Of a DNA stretch of 64,000 nt, positions 21,401 to 30,109 are shown in pieces. Numbering within the stretch: the stretch's first letter is position 1; every line of letters starts with the position of its first letter. Origin of the DNA: Tubulanus polymorphus (lineage: Eukaryota > Nemertea > Palaeonemertea > Tubulaniformes > Tubulanidae); assembly GCF_964204645.1 (NCBI RefSeq), contig NC_134034.1, positions 6,135,414-6,199,413 of the forward strand, read 5' to 3'. The notes under the pieces were generated by a model. It was not told the DNA's origin, searched no databases, and was given only the letters and a program-made list of their open reading frames with translations. Position numbers and translations under genes: made by a program.

Positions 21401-24400
21401 TTTGTGTGTGTACATAGGCTTGCTTGGCAGGCCCATATTTGCATATCATATTGGTACCTAGGCATTTTTTACCACAATCATTTGCTAAATTGAAGCTTGT
21501 GACATGTTCTGTGATTGCGATGGGTTTCAAAGTTTCATCGGTTTCTGCATATGTTCACCAGGGGGCATTTAAAATTAAGATTACCCGAATATTTGGTTTA
21601 CTTTTGTCAGCAGTATGAGGTTGGCATTGAGCCAATTCATGTAAAATCGCTGTACGTTTTTTTTATGTGAGCATTTTTTTCATTGGTTTAAAGACGTATA
21701 ATCGATGCGATTGAAGACATGACGAACCTCCGTCGATGACATGGTCAACTTTGTTTAAATTCGACGAAAAACTGTTTTTGGGGGGAAAATTCTTAGCTCT
21801 TGCGTATAAAATTGCAATGACCTCGATTGGGGGCGTCGTCTCTACGAGCGAATGTGATTGGCTGTTTTTGGGATATACGGGGAATCCGGCACTACTAAAA
21901 TAATTATGGGAAAGCCATTAATGGCGAACGTTTCATTGGACTAGGTGCCGTATATGTGCGAATTTTAAATGCTCATTGCTGGTGAGAATACAATTATTTC
22001 ACATATCGCCATAGGTATTGTTTCATTTTAATACCCGGTGAATGTGTGGATTGAGATTGAAGTGAACGTTCACTATACAAGGCCTCCACGTGCGCGGGAG
22101 TGCTAACATTAGACTGTTGTGCACACTAACACACGCTCATACAGACTTCTATATGGTGATGCTGTAACCCTGCTTGGCGCGTGCACGTTTGGTATGATAA
22201 GCTGAATAATCGTCGTAGCAGATGAGCGCTGTGTTTTCTGTTTGATAGAATTTGTAATAAATTGTAATTTCTTGTGAATTGAAAATACTAAGCAGCAAAC
22301 TAGAGATATAGGTCGAGGTCTGAATATTGAAGTGGGAAATTCTAGGATTTAAAACGATCTAATACTACGCCCCGGTTTTAGCTTCCGCGGCCATACATTG
22401 GAAAAGGTTTCGTTTCCTAGACTCAATATTCAGCCACCCTCTGATATGTGACATCATCTGAATTTTATTTGAATATTTCTTCATATTGTGAAAAATATTT
22501 CTTTGAAAATATAAAATAGTTTCCAATGCCGCGCCTACCTGTACCCTACGAAATTTTGGACATAGACCATAAACAAATGTTTATCTTTGATCTTATTTGA
22601 CTACAAAATAATTCTTAAAGAAAGTTAGAATACAATATAAACTTCTAGAACTTTGAAGTCACGAATTAAAAAGATTTTTTAAGCAATGCCCTTTCTCCCA
22701 ACAACCTCTAGTTTTCAAGGTAAACCACACTTTGCCCATGGGCAATTTATTTGCATTTCAAACCACTTCCGAAGTGTTCATGGTGTCCTGGGAACTCTAT
22801 TTTTCATTTGCTCCCCAGGTCCCCTAAGCACTGGGGTCCATATTTATGTAGATCACTAATAGTCCTACAGTTATTAATGGATCAAGATGAAACTTGCTAC
22901 CAACAATATGTGGACCAAGACCAAAATTGATTAAGAGGCGTTTTTGGGTTTCGTCCTTAAGGGATGCCTTTAGGAGTGGAGCCCATTTTTCTATGAATCG
23001 CGCCTAGTCCTACAGTTATTTATGGATCAAGGTGCACTTGGTTGCAATTATCTGTGGGTCAAGGTCGAAAATAAAAGAGCCCTCTGCACCATTTCTGGTG
23101 TTATGATCTTATCCGGTGCTGTTTTCAGGGTAACTTCAGGGAATCTTACAGAGCAGATTTTACAATGAAGGGAAAACTGCATACAAATAATAGCCTCTAT
23201 TGTATACACTTAAATGCTTAACTACATATAGTATACACTTAACTATGCCTCTCGCTGGTCCCTTCATGGCTTCACCATATCTATTGTTATACCTATCATT
23301 CAGGGCAACAATTTGAACAAAAATTGTTAGTTACCTTTCAATTATGGTAGTGTCATTAGTATCGAACGATACTTAATGAGCAGCACAAACAATCTATTCT
23401 GAGAATACCCCCCTTAATGCATATTTTTTTTGTTTCTGCAGTCAAGTGAAGAACGCCATATTAAGCAAATGCAATATATTGCTTGGCCCGATCATGGTGT
23501 ACCAGATGAGTCATCTGACTTCTTAGATTTTGTTCAGCGTGTGCGTAAAAATAGAACTGGAATGCATGAACCAACAATTGTTCATTGCAGGTAGGTATAA
23601 AAAAGAGAAGTACAGGTAATCCCTGAACAAACAGGTCTGAAATTTCAAACTTTACACTATTAATCATTCAAAACATTTGAGAATAAGTGACTCTATGAAT
23701 GAAAAGTCATGGTGATTTTTGGTCTCTTGTCGCTCAAATCAAACAATCTGATGAAAAAAGTGTCTTGGATTATTTTACAGTGCGGGTATTGGACGCACTG
23801 GAGTGCTTATTACTATGGAAACAGCACTTTGCCTTATAGAAGCCAACCAGCCTGTATATCCGCTTGATATTGTAAGACAAATGAGAGATCAACGAGCAAT
23901 GCTTATACAAACAGCTGTAAGTTTTGATTAGTTGAAAATCGGTTGGAATGAAAGTAACAACCATGGGGCTTGACATGATACATGTAAGGATAAACATAGA
24001 TAATCAAGGTTTATGATGTACTGGCAATTATTCATTATTCCATATAATCTTTAGGTGATCGAGTATCCGCATTGTTTGATTCTTCAGCATTTGGAGTTTG
24101 ATGTCTTAGCTTTCACATATCCAGTGCATGCCCTTGAATCAAAGTATTAGAAGCTCCCATTTGGCAATTCTGTCGAAGTCTGATGTGAAGCTGTCTTAAT
24201 TAACATTGGAGAAAACTATGATCTGATTGTTCATGCATTGATTCGTCAGCAATAGGCCTAGCGGTAATTGTCGCTAGCCACATCGCTAATAATTCTTTGA
24301 GAAAGAAATGAGAACTCAAAGCTAACCAATTAGTTTTATTGGCTCGCTTTAGCGAGCCTATGTCAACGGTCTGGCCGACCGATAATCATTCGTATGCTTA

Positions 24401-27400
24401 ATACACTACGCTCAGAGCTATTTTTAGCACACACAAACGTAATTTCAGTAGCCTGTAATTTCACTACTAATGGGCGAATTGAACGGATTAAGTAAAAATA
24501 TATTTCGTAATTTATTTTCTTAATGGTGCGAAAAGTTGAAAGCCTTGGGTTTCATATTTTTTGAGAAATTAACCAAAATGTGTCAAACATTTGATTTATT
24601 TGAGCGCGTTTTTTATGCAGCATCCTTAACTGTCCAAAATAACACATGTGAAAATTCGATGCTATTTGCGTCGTAAGAACTTTGGGCTTTCAAAGACGAA
24701 ACCCCCAAAATCTCGGTTATATAATTTGTGTTGACCGTTTGAACTCCATCATGACATCATAGCATTGGTTGAATATGTAAATTAGGTGGATCAGCAGGAA
24801 AAAATGGTGGCACAATTTGAAGAGGTTCATATTCATCATTTCTAGTGCGAATACTGATACTCAAGGCATATGATATAACGATTTATTGTGTGCGATGTGT
24901 TCAATGATTCATCTAGTTTTGAAATCCCGTGCATAAGGTAACGTTGCATCAAGATATCTGATGAAATTCTGGTTTCAAATTGCAGAAATTTACTTCCGTG
25001 TTCGCCACACGGCTGATTCACTGATGATACTGATCAGCTGTTAGCATCGAATTAAGATGAGTCTGATATTGTCTGGAATAATTGTTTTATCATCATTAAT
25101 TGAAGTCATTTTACTGACGTTTGCATTAACGATCGGTTTTGGAGCCTGATTATTTGTATTAGTTTGTAAATCGCGGCATAGTGATGAGCGTTCGTTCGCG
25201 TTGAAAACAGTCATGTACAGTCGCGTATACGATATCACCTTATACTCTCGCGTTCACTGCGTGTATGTATCAGTCAACGCGCGCTACGGTGTATATCGCG
25301 CATAACAACGATTTGTCTTGAGTGAAGATGTAAGCTTGCCTGCATACTAAAAGCAATCCTATCGTGAATTATTAAAAAACATGGCAGTCGATAAACTTTA
25401 TTTCGTCAGTCACTGGCCTCAAATTTGCATAAACTTGGTCACTCATACTTTTAGTTGTTTTATATGTCATTCCAGGGATGTATTAGAATAAACATTAATT
25501 TGTCGAGACAAAAATTCCCATAATCAATTTTTAAAAGATTTCATTCTCGTTAAAAAGTCAGTTATTACTGACCAAAATTATGTCCTTTTTGATATATTTT
25601 TTCTTTTTTGATTTTCAATGAAATGAATTTTTGCGTACTAGTAGCCTACGTGACAAATTTCTTACTTCACACCAGTTTAGCGAGCCACGGGACCATTGGT
25701 CCTTTATAACTGATCTTAAGCCCACTTGGGACTAAAGTCCTGGCGCACATCCTGTGAGTATTAAATGTCATCATATCAGTTGAAATACATCATCCACGTG
25801 ATAGGAAGCCATTTGAATGCCATTGCAACGATAAACAATGCGCATTTTATCTTTCAGAAATTCCAAACAATTTGAACAATTTTAAATGTAAAAAACAACA
25901 CCTTTTCAGGGAATGGTAATCGGTTGTGGAATGAGTGTGACTTATTTCATAGTTCAAACTGGTTTTCAGGATCATACTGTTACAAATCGATTTTTAATGA
26001 GGATTCTGAATTTGCACATTTCCATTAACAGTTAAGTTCTTGTTTAAACTAGTTCACATCAATGTCTAAATCAGCCATCTTTTATTTTCAGAGTCAGTAC
26101 AAGTTTGTATGCGAGGCAATTCTAAGAGTTTATCACGGTACGTCTTCTCAAATGAATGGAAATCGTGGACGAGAAACCATCATATGACACAACCGAAAAG
26201 TGGCGGTGAGAGAAACCGTCATGTCTATTGCTTAGCTAGCAGGTTAATTTTTTTCTGAAAGGAGGGTGGGAAATACACTTTTTCCAATTATATCATCAGC
26301 TTTGAGGTGTGCTTCATAAAGTATGAATGCAAAGATCCATAAGATGTGAACCAAAAAAATACTTAGAATTTCTTTTGTGTTTGAACCTTCATTGTTTGAT
26401 ATATATGGTGTCAATCCATGTCCGTGTGTACATACTTTTTAAGCACTGTTGAGCCACTTTCTCTTTATCAAAATACTTGTCTTAGTATTACAAAAGCACA
26501 TTTCTTTCTTTACTTCTTTGGATCAAGATGTGTATATATGTTATGATAATATTCGTATGGTGGTAGATCCATGATTTCACATTATACTAGTAGTCCACGT
26601 ACATGTAGTTTAGTTTTCCAGTTGCACGCCATCCTTTGTATCTTTGAATATGATTATGAAATGCTCCTCGCTTCACTGTGCAGAGATGAGAATTCCATCC
26701 GCAGTTTCCCACAGATTTAAGTATTGAAAAATATAATTTTTCAAAATAGTCCAAAATGATATAAAAGTACAGGGTTGGGGTTGGGGGTGGGGGTGGTGGG
26801 TGATGATGGCCTCACTCTCGATTGGTAATCGGATGAACTGAAAAGGCGTTCAGCGCCTGTTTAACTTGTCGTGTATTGCATTTCAATGCGTATTCATTGC
26901 AACACAGATTTTGTATCTACTACGATGTGTATGTATTTTATCGATCAGTTGCTGACACGTGCACGCAGCAACAGTAGTAATGTATTAGGCCTATAAGCCT
27001 ACTACTGTTGCTGTGCGCGTACGTGGCAAATGCCTTCAGATATACACTGTGATGAATTTTAGTGAGCATTTATCGGCGCATTTAAACAGCAATAATTCAG
27101 GCCTCGACCCATAATGCGTGAGATGCTGATTATCATCGAATGAGGATGTGCCACATTGGAAATAGCCATTACCTTCCAAAATATGATAGTCGTTCATGGT
27201 TTCAAGATCGCTCTAATTGCTCGGAAAACACTTTTAATTTCTAAAAAACAAGCTTTCCAAATTGTCCAGATCTGTTGAGAAATTGATAGAGGTGGATGGT
27301 TTGCTGTGTCTGGCATTATGTTTCGGCTCAAACGAGTATTTTAGCATGCGACGGTACTTCGCCCAAAAACTTTCGTTTTGTGCTGCCATCTGTTATTGCC

Positions 27401-29784
27401 GATATAAACTACTGTGAAAAAATAACCAGTTCGCGCTGCCATCTAGAATTGAAACAAGGCTGTGCAGGAAATCATGCTGGTTACCCCCACTTTGAGCTTA
27501 GTGCCTATGTTGCAGTTTAGCTGCAATTTCAGTAATTAACAAATTGTCATCAAAAGTCCCGCTTTTTTCATAATCCCTGGCCAGTGTAGCTCAAGAAAAA
27601 TACTGCGGATTTCATCAGCGTTCTCATCCCTGACTTTTTGATAATGTTAGATAAAATCGGTGTGGATGTTCTATGGACATGAGTCTACAAATTATGCAAT
27701 GATTATGTAAATTAAGTCCATACCAAGGGTTATGTTAAACTCTTTCGCCATATTTGAGAATGCATGATGTGTGCGTGTAGTACTTGCCCAGAGAATAATC
27801 TATTTGATTAACAAATTAATTATATGATTGTTTTATTTTGCTACTCCATTGGCCATTTGAGGTATTATGGAATTAAATTTTTTGGGGTTTTATTCGACTC
27901 CATCAGAAAAATCCCTATTGTATGTAGTAATTGTTATTATTTCTTTGCCCTTTTCCAGACGGCGAATCTTTAAAAAATGACTGATTTGACTAGTAACAGT
28001 TTCCGAATGTAATGTTCAATTATGAAATATAACATTAATTCCAAACCAGTAGATTCTGTAAATGTACTGTCCATCTATTTCAAAACTCAAATTACTAACA
28101 AAACCAACTGCAATACAGAGTTGCTATGATTGTGGTACTCACCAGACTTGATAGTCTAGCGATAGAGCATTGGCTTGGTGACATGATCGAATCTCAGTGA
28201 ATCCTTTTTTGTTCATCAATGAAATAAGGATGGATCCGTTCATTTAGATTGATTACAGATTGAGTCCAAAGTCATTGATAATTTAATGCTTAATAACTAT
28301 CGATAAAAGACCTTCTGTGACTTGAATCGCTTTCCCAATAATGATCACTAATGACGCCTATCATTCAAACGGACTACTTACATCATCTATCCTCGCTGTA
28401 TCAAAGAAGTATTCACTTGAGTAGTAATCTGTACAAGCTGGTATTGATAACAGCCTGATACCTGGACCTTTCAATCCAGGAAGAAAGACACTCTAAATAT
28501 TTGGATGGATATACGAAAGCTGTGGGTACTGGAGTGTTTAATGGGTAGTGTAGTGCGATCTGTGTGCATTTGTGGCCAGCACACAGATCACATTGTTCAA
28601 TGGGGTTTGGTCCAGGACTCGCGAGATTTTCAACAACACGGAAGTAACGTGTAATAAATGATGACTTGAATTGCATGACTACCTACCACCCCTCATTATT
28701 GTTGGAAAACTAAACGTTCGGCACTGACTAAAAATTAGTAATAACATTTTAGAAATGGTCAGAATTTTAACTTAGGTTCTATCTCATTTTTATTTTACAA
28801 TTGCGATTGGTATAATTCTTTTTTAAAACGGCCGTTAAGGCTTCATGTTTCGTCTGCAATTCACTGCAAATAGTTACGCAACTATGCACATTTCAGTGTT
28901 TTTGGCAGCTGTACACTCAATCGGCACCGTACGTGACTAGCTTCACTGCGGAATTATCATTAATTAACATCGCCATATCACATCATCAACTTATATTGTG
29001 CCTTAAACCCCTAACAGCCGAAATAATTGAAATGCACACACGATTTCTATCATTGAAAATTGAGAAAGTGGCCATGTTTGTGTTTGGAATCTATTGATTT
29101 ATTGTTAGTGTTTATTTTCAACTGACACATATGAACCCTATCTATTTTGAAGAGTCAACTATTCAAGATGCCTGACTGGCCTTGGAAGAAAACCTCCAAA
29201 ACATCACTTAAACAGAGCTGCCAACTGCCCTGCATTATGCAGGACAGCCACGCAATTGTATCATTAAAATGTCACAGATTCTTAAACAATTACCTTTGGT
29301 CACGGAATATTTCACAATTTTGATTAATTCAAATATTTTCAATGGAAAGTCTATTTTTCACTAGTGATAGGGGAATAAGTAATCGATAGACATTGCAAGA
29401 GTGATATGATAAAGCAAGTGAACACTGTGGCCCTGAGAAGCGGGTACCTACCTGTTGAATGTAGGAATTTTCTGTTTGTTGAGCATTTCAAACCACTTTC
29501 CAAGTGGGTGTGGTGTCCCTGGACCCCTAGTTTGTATAATGGGATTTTATTGTATGAGGAAAAAACTAGGCGGGTTACGACTTAATGTCTAGTATTTATT
29601 GAGAAATGAGAGAGTACCCTCGTATTACAAAGTTTCCAACAGCCATAGGCTGAGAACCCATGACTACGTTTTTATGTAGTGTAAAGACGATGGGTATAAT
29701 AAACTTTATCATACTCTGAATTTCTGAAGTCATTTCTTATATATTGCAGATGACATTATAAAACCGCTCAAAGAATTTGTGTGA
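9268..29784 (+). CDS. PTPN4: PTPN3/PTPN4 (Ptpmeg)-type FERM-PDZ tyrosine phosphatase, 3' half, 11 exons
   Basis: Eleven exons joined at canonical GT-AG sites, with phases that all agree, encode the last 390 residues of a cytosolic non-receptor protein tyrosine phosphatase. Order: second part of a PDZ domain (residues 1-71 of the visible part), an acidic linker containing EPDFQYIP, then a full PTP domain. PTP landmarks are [11 protein letters not shown] (phosphotyrosine loop), [21 protein letters not shown] (general-acid loop), [10 protein letters not shown] (Cys nucleophile and Arg) and the Q-loop region QTASQYKF. All catalytic residues are present, so the enzyme should be active. In the family, FERM and PDZ domains hold the enzyme at membrane-cytoskeleton sites and it dephosphorylates signalling proteins. 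The FERM domain and the PDZ carboxylate-binding loop were not found and should be upstream of the window. Vertebrates have two paralogues (PTPN3, PTPN4) while flies have one (Ptpmeg), so the symbol means family, not strict orthology. The C-terminus VYHDDIIKPL is PTPN4-like. Exons are listed separately; the span includes introns. Confidence 0.95.
9540..10230 (+). repeat. degenerate tandem repeats with GGCCACCAGGGGGC motif
   Basis: Several ~170-200 bp units repeat TTTCAAACTTGGTACACAGG, a variable block, TTTAAATTGTGGCCACCAGG and GCGCATTGGAAAAC. Motif copies lie near 9588, 9733 (decayed), 10006 and 10184. They are related to the 155-bp units of the 18988-20360 element. The rest of this intron (10240-11329) shows no clear feature. 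Confidence 0.7.
11330..11399 (+). CDS. PTPN4: PTPN3/4 exon b: PDZ C-terminal strand
   Basis: The exon has 70 nt in phase 0 and ends with one base of the next codon, between ttgcag and a gtgggt donor. It encodes [20 protein letters not shown] plus RPN, the last strand of the PDZ fold. The intron before it (9412-11329) carries degenerate tandem repeats with CTCF-like motifs. Confidence 0.94.
11400..12640. other. short introns flanking exon c
   Basis: The introns 11400-12043 and 12202-12640 are AT-rich with no repeat, RNA gene or regulatory site that can be supported. Only exon c (12044-12201) interrupts them. Confidence 0.6.
12044..12201 (+). CDS. PTPN4: PTPN3/4 exon c: PDZ-PTP linker
   Basis: The exon has 158 nt and completes the split Val codon from the previous exon. 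It encodes an acidic linker with [10 protein letters not shown], a hallmark of PTPN3/PTPN4, then a Ser/Gln-rich stretch, and ends in the start of the catalytic-domain helix ([16 protein letters not shown]). The donor is gtaagt. Confidence 0.95.
12641..12731 (+). CDS. PTPN4: PTPN3/4 exon d: PTP domain start, pTyr loop
   Basis: The exon has 91 nt and encodes QLYRKKPDF, then KNRYRDISP, the conserved phosphotyrosine-recognition loop motif of classical PTPs. The last base is the first of a Tyr codon finished in the next exon. It lies between attttcag and gtaagt. Confidence 0.95.
12780..13090 (+). repeat. diverged 155-bp repeat units
   Basis: AAGTTTCAAGGTCATTTATT, GTTCACCTGGGGGAGTTGAA, GCATATTTTGTTAACACGAT, GAATTGCAAAATACTAGTTC and GATTGTTGTGGTGAGG correspond in order to the units at 19600-20300. 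The motif is decayed (CACCTGGGGGAG). Intron between exons d and e. Confidence 0.65.
13527..13594 (+). CDS. PTPN4: PTPN3/4 exon e: PTP motif DYINANYVN
   Basis: The exon has 68 nt and completes the Tyr codon, giving SPYDQTRV as in other PTPs. It ends in DYINANYVN, classical PTP motif 2 (structural core). The acceptor is ttttag and the donor gtatgt. A 60-codon reading frame that runs through both flanking introns is not the real product. Confidence 0.94.
13680..13763 (+). CDS. PTPN4: PTPN3/4 exon f: PTP core [11 protein letters not shown]
   Basis: The exon has 28 codons in phase 0 at both ends. It encodes [20 protein letters not shown] then NTTADFWQ, the hydrophobic core and the FWQ stretch of the PTP fold. 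It follows only an 85-bp intron. About 40 bp after its donor begins a truncated copy of the 155-bp repeat family. Confidence 0.95.
13800..14010 (+). repeat. truncated 5' end of the 155-bp repeat family
   Basis: GCAGGCTATTGCGTTCACTT, CATAGACGGAATCCAGTTAT, GAAGTTTTGAAGATGCTTCA and CAGATTCAAGATGGCCGACT match the long copy at 18988-19150. It begins about 40 bp after exon f. Confidence 0.75.
16895..16924. repeat. perfect terminal hairpin H2
   Basis: AGGGTTTTCTGT, a six-base loop TATTTC, then ACAGAAAACCCT; followed by ATTG and (ATT)n. The flank is TATT. A possible partner arm, CAGAAAACCC, lies at 20942-20951, which would bound a 4-kb composite element. A looser copy of this hairpin is at 27884-27917. 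Confidence 0.6.
17445..18058 (+). repeat. 614-bp duplicated repeat, copy 1
   Basis: Nearly identical in sequence and exactly equal in length to 28473-29086 (from ATCCAGGAAGAAAGACACTC to GCCATGTTTGTGTTTG). Differences are scattered single bases and small indels that balance. Both copies are in introns of the same gene in the same orientation. Confidence 0.9.
18633..18983 (+). repeat. 31-bp minisatellite, array 1
   Basis: About eleven units of the type GGTTTTGTCGCCCGCGACAA followed by TTCATTATTTT. Each unit holds a self-complementary core, TTGTCG-cccg-CGACAA. The array stops at a run of T next to the start of the 155-bp-family element. A 144-codon open frame here is only the translated repeat. 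Confidence 0.9.
18988..20360 (+). mobile_element. complete copy of the 155-bp repeat element
   Basis: Begins TGCGTTCACTTTTCGTCC and ends CATGGTGTCCCTGGACCCCT. The left 600 bp is unique; it is followed by about four to five tandem units of ~155 bp and then the conserved 3' end. Each unit includes GGTACCTAGGCATATTTTGT, TCATGACATCGTCTATGATT and a CACCAGGGGGCG motif. It sits between two halves of a minisatellite array, as if inserted there. No coding capacity; class unknown. Confidence 0.7.
20366..20612 (+). repeat. 31-bp minisatellite, array 2
   Basis: About eight units of the same GGTTTTGTCGCCCGCGACAA type as array 1, in the same orientation and directly after the end of the inserted element. 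Consistent with one array split by insertion. Confidence 0.88.
21151..21342 (+). CDS. PTPN4: PTPN3/4 exon g: PTP core, VKCHQYWP
   Basis: The exon has 64 codons in phase 0 at both ends. It starts [14 protein letters not shown] and contains [13 protein letters not shown], a standard PTP motif. It lies 7.4 kb after the previous exon, across an intron packed with satellites and duplicated elements. The acceptor is atttttag and the donor gtgagt. Confidence 0.95.
21420..21580 (+). repeat. single 155-bp unit
   Basis: CATATTGGTACCTAGGCATT, GTGACATGTTCTGTGATTGC, GGTTTCAAAGTTTCATCGGT and TTCACCAGGGGGCA match one unit of the array at 19600-20300. It lies about 80 bp after exon g. Confidence 0.75.
22836..23090 (+). 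repeat. two-unit tandem repeat, ~145 bp
   Basis: AGTCCTACAGTTATTAATGG with ATCAAGATGAAACTTG in unit 1 corresponds to AGTCCTACAGTTATTTATGG with ATCAAGGTGCACTTGG in unit 2. The blocks before (GTCCATATTTATG and GCCCATTTTTCTATG) and after (TGTGGACCAAGACC and TGTGGGTCAAGGTC) also align. Upstream is a variant of the CAAACCACTTCCGAAGTG end. Confidence 0.7.
23442..23590 (+). CDS. PTPN4: PTPN3/4 exon h: WPD loop and start of P-loop
   Basis: The exon has 149 nt. It contains [20 protein letters not shown], with the WPD general-acid Asp, and ends IVHC plus two bases of a Ser codon. The catalytic Cys is therefore the last full residue of the exon, and the signature motif is split by the next intron. The acceptor is tttctgcag and the donor gtaggt. 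Confidence 0.96.
23781..23916 (+). CDS. PTPN4: PTPN3/4 exon i: P-loop SAGIGRTG
   Basis: The exon has 136 nt and finishes the Ser codon, then encodes [20 protein letters not shown] and [20 protein letters not shown]. It supplies the phosphate-binding Arg and the start of the Q-loop. The acceptor is attttacag and the donor gtaagt. Confidence 0.96.
23917..26091. other. intron between exons i and j
   Basis: Holds the candidate hairpin-capped element at 24341-25686, followed by short palindromes (GGACCATTGGTCC at 25690-25705). The remainder has no supported feature. Confidence 0.5.
24341..25686. mobile_element. candidate hairpin-capped element H3
   Basis: The left end is a perfect hairpin, GGCTCGCT-TT-AGCGAGCC... 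written with the loop included as GGCTCGCTTTAGCGAGCC (24341-24358). The right end is a single arm, AGCGAGCC (25679-25686), inverted to the first eight bases. The left flank is TTTTATT, as for H1. The 1346 bp interior has no recognisable protein. Confidence 0.45.
26092..26137 (+). CDS. PTPN4: PTPN3/4 exon j: PTP domain end
   Basis: The exon has 46 nt and encodes [15 protein letters not shown] plus one base, the last helix of the PTP domain. The donor is gtacgt. If that donor is ignored, the frame continues [16 protein letters not shown] to a TGA at 26186-26188. Splicing to 29750 is preferred because it restores a conserved KPL-containing tail. Confidence 0.9.
26772..26800 (+). other. potential G-quadruplex tract
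   Basis: At least five runs of three or more G separated by one or two bases (GGGTTGGGGTTGGGGGTGGG and further GG-T-GGG), on the coding strand of the last intron. It should also be G-rich in the pre-mRNA. Confidence 0.6.
26956..27025. repeat. 70-nt imperfect hairpin
   Basis: The left arm CACGTGCACGCAGCAACAGT with AGTA pairs with the right arm TACTACTGTTGCTGTGCGCG with TACGTG, around a ~20-nt loop that contains TAGGCCTA. There are only a few mismatches. It could be a small MITE or a structured intronic RNA. Confidence 0.6.
28130..28215 (+). repeat. tRNA-like SINE fragment
   Basis: TAGTCTAGCGATAGAGC resembles an A box and TGATCGAATCTC a B box, at about the spacing of a tRNA head. The acceptor stem does not pair, so it is not a functional tRNA gene. 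Confidence 0.45.
28473..29086 (+). repeat. 614-bp duplicated repeat, copy 2
   Basis: Partner of 17445-18058, with the same orientation and length. A looser version of the H2 hairpin lies about 590 bp upstream (27884), about the same distance as hairpin H2 lies upstream of copy 1 (about 550 bp). Sequences between hairpin and core are not alike. Confidence 0.9.
29465..29535 (+). repeat. solo 3' end of the 155-bp repeat element
   Basis: TTGAGCATTTCAAACCACTT, CCAAGTGGGTGTGGTGTCC and CTGGACCCCTAGTTTG match the terminal 60 bp of the element at 18988-20360 without its units. Confidence 0.75.
29750..29784 (+). CDS. PTPN4: PTPN3/4 terminal coding exon
   Basis: The acceptor atattgcag is followed by 35 nt encoding [11 protein letters not shown] and a TGA stop. 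Joined to the previous exon this gives VYHDDIIKPL, which resembles the vertebrate PTPN4 tail (VYEEGFVKPL). The exon is too short for ordinary ORF detection; phase and homology support it. The 3' untranslated region follows directly. Confidence 0.82.
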
Positions 29785-30098
29785 AGGTCACAGCCATTAT
29801 CAAAGGTTTCAAGGACAAACTGAATGTCATGTAAGTTGTAGGTGACACTGAGCAGTCAGTCACTGAACAGATGGAATTTGTTACGAACCACCAATGGACC
29901 TAAACAATCCCCATATTGGAGAAAATTTAAGATGGTGATGGCACATTTGGAAAAAAAATTATCCATTATGCCAGAGTACCACTGCCAGTGTGACAAGACA
30001 AAACAAGTCGTCAGTAATGTCCTAGGGAGTAGTGGCATAGACTATGGTGCTATAATATTATTATCATTATTATAAATGTGTATGTATGTATGTATTCT

Positions 30099-30104
30099 AA
30101 TAAA
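30099..30104 (+). terminator. polyadenylation signal AATAAA of the phosphatase gene
   Basis: AATAAA lies 315 bp after the TGA stop, in an AT-rich tract with tatgtatgtatg words. It is the first canonical signal on this strand after the stop, so a 3' untranslated region of about 330 nt is likely. Cleavage site not determined. Confidence 0.6.
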
Positions 30105-30109
30105 GATAA

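Larger units (their letters stand above)
21343..23441. other. intron between exons g and h
   Basis: Contains one 155-bp unit, then 21600-22730 without a recognisable feature, a decayed 155-family 3' end (22740-22800) and a two-unit tandem repeat (22836-23090). The last 350 bp show nothing special. Confidence 0.55.
26138..29749. other. last intron of the phosphatase gene
   Basis: Besides the G-rich tract, hairpin, SINE fragment, second 614-bp copy and solo 3' end listed separately, it has an unmatched stretch at 27030-27880 and another at 29090-29460. If the donor at 26138 is not used, transcripts would end within this intron. Confidence 0.5.
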
